Assembly: GCA_964563975.1 (NCBI GenBank)
Contig: CAZLZJ010000017.1
Coordinates: 1-40,158, forward strand
Source: JAAYJR01 sp964563975
Lineage (GTDB): Bacteria > Bacteroidota > Bacteroidia > Bacteroidales > Prolixibacteraceae
Length of the DNA: 40,158 nucleotides
Direction of reading: 5' to 3'
The notes under the pieces were generated by a model. It made no database searches, was not told where the DNA came from, and was given only the letters and a program-made list of their open reading frames with translations. The position numbers and the translations under genes are program-made. This document shows positions 35,597 to 40,158 of this stretch, one piece after another (the first letter of the stretch is position 1; each line of letters starts with the position of its first letter).

Positions 35597-36982
35597 TTAA
35601 TCCCACAATTTATTGATCTCTTTCACTGTCTCTTTTACCAGCACTAACCCCCCTTTTTCTCCTACAAGATACTTGTCTGAGCTGTATCCCCCGCCTTTTT
35701 CCGCTCTTTTGGTAGGCAGGTAACCGCTGTGATGACAGGATAATTGAACAAGAAATGTAAGTATGGCCTTGCTTTGCGCTTTTATCAGAATGCCATAGTC
35801 AATAAACAGCTCAAAAGGGTTGGAGGCTATGGCAATATCTCCAAGTCTCAATACGTGGAACTCTGCAGGGTTAACATGATCGACCATATAAAAAGGGTTA
35901 TCCGGAGGATCTTTAACCGGAATTTCCACATTCACCACTCTATGCTTAAAAACAGGGTTATATTCGATATAATCTTTCACCCAGGGCATCACTTCTTCCA
36001 CAGCATTTGACAATCTGTTTGCAAGTTCCTGTTTAAATGTTAATCCTTTTCTTTTCAGCATTTCAGATTCAGCTCTTCTATATGTAAATTCATGTGCAAC
36101 AGGAGTTATATCACCACCTGCTCCAACCTGAATAAACACAAATATATTATCACCATATTTTTTTCTGAGGTTTTCCCTTACATCATGATAAAAATCGGGG
36201 GATATATTTTTTCCTGTACCACCGGCTTGTGCAGTGGCAACTGTATTGATCAGTATTCCGGTAAGATTTTTATTTTTATCCCAGAAAAACAAAAACTGGG
36301 CCCTGTCATCCTGGGTTCCTTCATAGTGATAAAATCCGGGATCATTAACGCCATACATTCTGGAAGTTCCATCAAACTGTACTGTTCTTCTGTTATGCCC
36401 CAGTACGGCATTCCCAAGCCCCCAGGAAAAGCCCCCCTCTTGCTTGCTTTTCCATGCTTTAACCACTGCCTCAATTATTTGCCTGATCAGGAATTCTTCA
36501 TACTCTGAAGGTTTCATTACTCCTTCATCTCCGCTCACATCATACATTCCGAAAAATTCTCCATCAATAACACCCGGACCTGCATGTGTATGTATAGCGT
36601 TCATAAATAATTTTGAAGAATCAAAGTCGGGAAGCCTGCTTTTGATTAAACTTTGTAATTTTTGTTGGGTTTGCCTCCTGATAAACAACAGATCACAGGA
36701 TACCATAATTGCTTGCTCGTTAGTACTTTTAGCTTCAATGGCAAGAACAACTGCTTTGAGAGGATCCATAACAGATTCGGATATTGTTTTTCCCGTATTG
36801 CCGATCAGGGCAACCGGTTTTTGCGGAGTGATATCAGCAACAGCCCATCCGATATAGAGGCTTCTGCTATTTTGCATGGTGTCTGAAAACAGAGTCATGC
36901 TTTTTGATATTGCATCAGCAGGGATGCTGCCGGCTATACCGGCAGCAGTTATTTGTTTAATGAAATTTCTTCGGTCAGACAT
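35597..36982 (-). CDS. Ceramidase-like protein with twin-arginine-type signal (paralogue 4)
   Basis: This 461-residue protein begins S-D-R-R-N-F-I-K-Q followed by a hydrophobic stretch, a twin-arginine (Tat) signal, unlike the lipoprotein or Sec signals of the other copies. It keeps the first ligand pair H131/H133 in N-A-I-H-T-H-A-G-P-G, E391 in P-F-E-L-F and Y421 in S-G-Y-L-P, but has Thr250 at the place of the second His. The nucleophile loop reads G-A-G-G-D-I-T (287-293). Tat export implies folding, possibly with cofactor, before export. It is the most divergent of the set and lies 33 bases after paralogue 5. Confidence 0.82.
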   Translation of the reverse strand: MSDRRNFIKQITAAGIAGSIPADAISKSMTLFSDTMQNSRSLYIGWAVADITPQKPVALIGNTGKTISESVMDPLKAVVLAIEAKSTNEQAIMVSCDLLFIRRQTQQKLQSLIKSRLPDFDSSKLFMNAIHTHAGPGVIDGEFFGMYDVSGDEGVMKPSEYEEFLIRQIIEAVVKAWKSKQEGGFSWGLGNAVLGHNRRTVQFDGTSRMYGVNDPGFYHYEGTQDDRAQFLFFWDKNKNLTGILINTVATAQAGGTGKNISPDFYHDVRENLRKKYGDNIFVFIQVGAGGDITPVAHEFTYRRAESEMLKRKGLTFKQELANRLSNAVEEVMPWVKDYIEYNPVFKHRVVNVEIPVKDPPDNPFYMVDHVNPAEFHVLRLGDIAIASNPFELFIDYGILIKAQSKAILTFLVQLSCHHSGYLPTKRAEKGGGYSSDKYLVGEKGGLVLVKETVKEINKLWD

Positions 36983-37015
36983 TTTGATAATTTTACCGGT
37001 TTAAAGTTTTTTAAG

Positions 37016-38506
37016 CTATTTAAGAGAAGAGAGCATCTCCAATAATTTATTTTCCAGTTTTGTTGAGGCATTTTTTTCCACACGACTAGTAGTCAGCCAT
37101 GTTTCGTATCCTCCGAGTTCATGCTGTTCGGGTGTGGGCAGATAACCATGATACCCGTTTGCCAGCTCGATGGTAAATGTTGTCTTAAACGGGCTGTTCT
37201 TTTTAATTTTCAATCCTGTATCGGTAAATGTTTCAAAAGGCGATGTGGCAATTCCCAGGTCTCCTATTTTAAATGCCTGAAGAACTACATCCATCTGGTC
37301 AGGCCAGTCGGCAAAATAGAGAATTCTTTCTGCATAGACCTTTTCATGAGCGTGAACCAATTTAGCCGATTCCGGTTTATTAAGTGATTCTTTTGCTTTT
37401 TTTAATGTTTCAGCATCCGGTTTACGAACAGCAAGGGTCAATCTTTCAGATGCTGCAGCTAATGGAACCCAGTCGTGAAATTCAATTTTATTATGCACTC
37501 TAAATACTTCTCTGGCAACATCGTCAGCCACAATACGCATTTTTTCGTAAGGAGCATGTCTTTCGCCCGTACCGCCATAATTAACATTATTTACATTTCC
37601 GGAAGTTCCGTTCGACATTATTCCGACAAAAGGAGGATCCTGGCGGTCTGCTTTCAGCAGTTCCTGAATACGGTCGGCAAATAGAGCAAAATAGTCGGCA
37701 GATATATGCCCTCCTCTTACTCCGCCTACATAGTGAAGTGAATAATTTGCAAGAAGTCCGATAGGCTTACCCTCTTTCGACTGAACTGATACAAAGGTAA
37801 CCTCCGGGTCAGTATCTCCTGCCGGTCTGTCTTTACCGGTATTACTTACTCCCGGGTTCATCTGTACCCTGTCTTGCCCTCCAAATGGATTTGGTACATT
37901 TGCATCTTGTTTCATATACCACCGGCGGACAAATACATGTTCAGGTACATTTCCTGTTCCCCAGCCAATGCGTGCAGGTTCCAGATTATTGATTGCAATC
38001 CTTGCAACATCAGCAAATCTTCTTATTACAAAATTTTGGTATTCATCAAATGGTTCTCCATGATGCCATCTTCTGCGAATATTTCCTTCACCCATTGCAC
38101 TTGTTGCGGAATGAGTGTGGATTGCCGAGATAACCACATTTGCAACAGGGATACCCGTTTCGCTTTCAATGATCTTTTTAGCTTCTTCTGTTACATCCTG
38201 ATCTATTCCCAAAAGATCAGCAACAATAAATACAAGCTTGGTTGATCCATCGTCCAGAGCAAGGCACCTGGCATGTAATTCGTCGTGAATATGCGTTGCC
38301 TCGGGTGTGCCCCATCCTCCAATTATTCCTCCACCAAGAAAGGGGGTAATATTACTGGTAGCAGCGCCTGCGCGAAATACTTTTCCCTCATCGCCGGCGG
38401 ATTTTTGTCCGGACAGGGAATTTGCACTAATATACTGGCTTGCAGTTAAAATAATTAAAACAAAAATTAATCCGAGATTACGGATTATAACATTAGTATT
38501 TTTCAT
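37016..38506 (-). CDS. Neutral/alkaline ceramidase-like exported protein (paralogue 5)
   Basis: A 496-residue protein with a Sec signal (hydrophobic core I-R-N-L-G-L-I-F-V-L-I-I-L-T-A) and no lipobox cysteine. Metal ligands H130/H132 in S-A-I-H-T-H-S, H258 in Y-S-L-H-Y, E425 in P-F-E-T-F and Y455 in H-G-Y-L-P are all present. The nucleophile loop is G-T-S-G-N-V-N (300-306). It is the first gene of the long minus-strand run and diverges from the AraC gene, so it is the likely first target of that regulator. Its nearest relative is the truncated copy at 39604, which shares the P-E-Q-H-E-L-G-G-Y-E-T-W-L segment. Confidence 0.87.
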   Translation of the reverse strand: MKNTNVIIRNLGLIFVLIILTASQYISANSLSGQKSAGDEGKVFRAGAATSNITPFLGGGIIGGWGTPEATHIHDELHARCLALDDGSTKLVFIVADLLGIDQDVTEEAKKIIESETGIPVANVVISAIHTHSATSAMGEGNIRRRWHHGEPFDEYQNFVIRRFADVARIAINNLEPARIGWGTGNVPEHVFVRRWYMKQDANVPNPFGGQDRVQMNPGVSNTGKDRPAGDTDPEVTFVSVQSKEGKPIGLLANYSLHYVGGVRGGHISADYFALFADRIQELLKADRQDPPFVGIMSNGTSGNVNNVNYGGTGERHAPYEKMRIVADDVAREVFRVHNKIEFHDWVPLAAASERLTLAVRKPDAETLKKAKESLNKPESAKLVHAHEKVYAERILYFADWPDQMDVVLQAFKIGDLGIATSPFETFTDTGLKIKKNSPFKTTFTIELANGYHGYLPTPEQHELGGYETWLTTSRVEKNASTKLENKLLEMLSSLK

Positions 38507-38715
38507 TTTTAAAATTATTTAATTATTAAAAATTTAACTATGGGTATTTTATCAAAATGTAAAATTAAAATTTTAATAATTATGCCCCATAAAATATTAA
38601 AATTAAAGATAATACTAATCTTTGGATTAATGATACTTTTCTTCAGTTAAGATTATACAAAAAAGTCATTATACAATATAATTATGTATATTCATACCAT
38701 AAAAAAACTTAAAAA
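38507..38715. promoter_or_regulatory. Divergent control region between the ceramidase-like operon and AraC gene
   Basis: About 209 bases of very AT-rich sequence between divergent starts, without ORFs. CAAAATGTA near 38553 (minus strand) and TAATCTTTG at 38616-38624 (plus strand) each differ from the -7 consensus TAnnTTTG by one extra base. Short inverted repeats occur (ATTAAAATTTTAAT at 38564-38577), but in such AT-rich DNA they carry little weight. The position makes it the natural binding region of the AraC regulator. Confidence 0.45.
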
Positions 38716-39582
38716 ATGAAGGTATCTGAAATAAGATTATTTAAAGATCCTGATAAATCTTTTATTGTTTATCATGAGAAAAAGCCATTTTCTCCGTGGC
38801 ACAGGCATCCTGAATATGAGTTTGTACTTATTAAGAAGGGAAAAGGGAAGAGGATGGTTGGTGATCATATTGATCGTTTTGAGGAGAATGATTTGGTTTT
38901 TATCGGCTCAGATACGCCCCATGAGTGGTGCTGCGACGATGAATATTTTAATGAGAAGAATGAATTTACGGGAGAGGGCATTGTGATTCAGTTCGTATAT
39001 AATTTTTTAGGTGATAGCTTTTTTGAAATTCGGGAGAATAAGCCACTTAAAGATTTTTTATTAAAATCATCAAGAGGCTTTGAGGTTTACGGAAGCTGTA
39101 AAAAACAGATAGTTTCAATTATGAACAGGATGGTGAAGATGAATGATACAGAGCAGCTTTACTCTCTTTTAACTATTTTTAAAATATTGGCAACAACAAA
39201 TGAGCTGAATCCTTTATCAAGCTCCTCCTTTTTGGAAACATTTTGGTTAAAGAATAATGGTCCGATGCAAAAGGCACTGCAGCATATACTTCAAAATTTT
39301 CAAAAACGGATTCAGGTTAAAGATCTTCTTAATATTACAAATATGTCAAATACAACTTTTTATAATGCCTTTATACATACTTACCGGATGTCTTTTAAAA
39401 GTTATTTGATGAATGTCCGCATTGGTTATGCTTGCAAACTTTTGATAGATGCAACAAAAAGTATTTCGGAGATTGCTTATGAATCCGGTTTTGAGAATCT
39501 TTCTAATTTTAATCGTCAGTTTAAAAAAATAAAAGGTATTACTCCTTCTGATTTTCAACAGTTTAAAAAAGGCGCAATTTGA
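38716..39582 (+). CDS. AraC-family transcriptional regulator
   Basis: A 288-residue regulator: an N-terminal cupin-like sensing domain with W-H-R-H-P-E-Y-E-F and D-T-P-H-E-W (residues about 20-80), a middle helical linker, and a C-terminal double helix-turn-helix (about 185-285) containing L-L-N-I-T-N-M-S-N-T-T-F-Y-N-A-F and I-S-E-I-A-Y-E-S-G-F-E-N-L-S-N-F-N-R-Q-F-K. The histidine-rich cupin suggests a small ligand such as a sugar. It diverges from the ceramidase-like operon and converges on the truncated sixth copy. It is the only transcription factor in the window and thus the likely local regulator (inference). Confidence 0.93.
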   Translation: MKVSEIRLFKDPDKSFIVYHEKKPFSPWHRHPEYEFVLIKKGKGKRMVGDHIDRFEENDLVFIGSDTPHEWCCDDEYFNEKNEFTGEGIVIQFVYNFLGDSFFEIRENKPLKDFLLKSSRGFEVYGSCKKQIVSIMNRMVKMNDTEQLYSLLTIFKILATTNELNPLSSSSFLETFWLKNNGPMQKALQHILQNFQKRIQVKDLLNITNMSNTTFYNAFIHTYRMSFKSYLMNVRIGYACKLLIDATKSISEIAYESGFENLSNFNRQFKKIKGITPSDFQQFKKGAI

Positions 39583-39596
39583 ATTGCGCCTTTTTT
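39565..39596. terminator. Bidirectional intrinsic terminator overlapping the AraC stop codon
   Basis: GGCGCAATT (39571-39579) and AATTGCGCC (39582-39590) form a perfect GC-rich 9-bp stem, preceded by six A (39565-39570) and followed by six T (39591-39596). It is therefore a terminator in both directions. The AraC stop TGA (39580-39582) sits in the loop. It serves both convergent genes. Confidence 0.88.
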
Positions 39597-39603
39597 AAAT
39601 AAT

Positions 39604-40158
39604 TTATTTCATACTTCTGAACTGGCTGAGGATGGTTGCAACAATTTTACGTGTTGCTTCCTTTTCTACTTTACTGGTACTTAGCCAGGTTTCATAGCCA
39701 CCCAGTTCATGCTGCTCCGGAGTAGGCAGATAACTGTAACATCCATTGGCAAGTTCGATAACAAAAGTTGTTTCGTAAGGGCTGGATGCTTTAATTTCCA
39801 GTCCGGTTTCCGCAAAGGTTTCAAATGGTATTGCAGCAACACCAAGATCCCCTATTCTAAAGGTTTGTATTACAATATCAACCTGCTCTGGCCAGTCAAG
39901 CATTGCAAGTACTTTTTCGGCATAAGCCCCTTCAAGTCTGTGAACAGGCTTAACTGTTTCCGGACGTTTCAGTACCTCTTCAGACCGTTTGATCAGTTGC
40001 TTATCAGGTTTTCTTACGTTAAGGGTAAGATCTTCTGCAGTTGCATGAAGAGGAACCCAGTCGTGAAATTTGATCTTATTATGTACACGGAATACTTCGC
40101 GGGCAACATCATCAGCTACTTTTCGCATCTTAGCATATGGAGGATTTTGTTGTGGTTT
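39604..40158 (-). CDS. Ceramidase-like protein, C-terminal part (paralogue 6, cut by window edge)
   Basis: The frame is open from the right edge to TAA 39604-39606 (184 residues visible); the internal Met at 40128 is not the start. It aligns through its whole length with the C-terminal part of the 37016 gene, including V-A-D-D-V-A-R-E-V-F-R-V-H-N-K-I, F-H-D-W-V-P-L, P-F-E-T-F with the metal-binding Glu, S-Y-L-P with the Tyr, and P-E-Q-H-E-L-G-G-Y-E-T-W-L. The two are recent duplicates on either side of the AraC gene. The truncation is due to the window, not a mutation. Confidence 0.88.
   Translation of the reverse strand, partial: KPQQNPPYAKMRKVADDVAREVFRVHNKIKFHDWVPLHATAEDLTLNVRKPDKQLIKRSEEVLKRPETVKPVHRLEGAYAEKVLAMLDWPEQVDIVIQTFRIGDLGVAAIPFETFAETGLEIKASSPYETTFVIELANGCYSYLPTPEQHELGGYETWLSTSKVEKEATRKIVATILSQFRSMK

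Noticed and set aside
36092..36508. Plus-strand open frames of 130-140 codons opposite the Tat-type ceramidase-like gene
   Set aside because: They overlap a full-length conserved gene and contain no recognisable motif.
24106..38506. Calling these proteins true ceramidases acting on sphingolipids
   Set aside because: They lack the C-terminal domain and the canonical nucleophile loop, and lie among sugar enzymes; only the family resemblance is supported.
1..40158. tRNA, rRNA, CRISPR arrays, transposases or integrases
   Set aside because: No clover-leaf genes, ribosomal sequence, regularly spaced repeats or transposase motifs were recognised on either strand by reading.

Overview
The window looks like a piece of a metagenome-assembled or draft genome from the Bacteroidota, probably an environmental Bacteroidales-type lineage. 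The reasons are an AT-rich sequence, start codons mostly without Shine-Dalgarno sequences, a DUF5916 outer-membrane protein, a V/A-type ATPase operon of the Bacteroidota/Chlamydia/spirochaete layout (E-DUF2764-A-B-D-I-K), and many lipoprotein or Sec-exported hydrolases. A run of 100 N (31251-31350), flanked on both sides by the same 55 bp, is a scaffolding join and not biology.

Layout. 1-71 is the tail of a plus-strand gene. 74-2440 (-) is a DUF5916 protein. 2882-10463 (+) is a complete seven-gene V-type ATPase operon whose proteolipid keeps the residues known to bind Na+ in the Enterococcus hirae enzyme. 10475-11278 (-) is an unrecognised probable outer-membrane barrel. 11435-14706 (+) is a Wza-like/Wzc-like polysaccharide export pair. 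14885-16165 (+) is a CE15-type glucuronoyl esterase and 16437-19217 (+) an exported S9 peptidase.

From 19278 to 38506 every gene is on the minus strand and forms a catabolic-looking island. In transcription order it holds four neutral-ceramidase-like proteins in tandem (37016, 35597, 34075, 32613), a DegT-type PLP aminotransferase, a Gfo/Idh/MocA oxidoreductase, a PIG-L-type deacetylase, a divergent glucosamine-6-phosphate-deaminase-like protein, a PfkB-type kinase, a heparan-alpha-glucosaminide-N-acetyltransferase-like membrane protein, a fifth ceramidase-like protein, a sulfatase, a mannitol-1-phosphate-dehydrogenase-like protein and a two-domain alpha/beta-hydrolase. A divergent AraC regulator (38716-39582) lies at the head, followed by a sixth, truncated ceramidase-like gene at the right edge.

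How it may work (inference): secreted, lipid-anchored amidase-like and sulfatase enzymes trim an N-acylated, sulfated amino-sugar or amino-cyclitol compound outside the cytoplasm. A cytoplasmic set (deacetylase, oxidoreductase, aminotransferase, kinase, deaminase/isomerase, polyol-phosphate dehydrogenase) then converts the product to central metabolites. The island has no SusC/SusD pair, glycoside hydrolase or lyase, so it is not a classical polysaccharide-utilisation locus. The multiplied ceramidase-like family, with one member that has lost three of four metal ligands, is the most unusual element.
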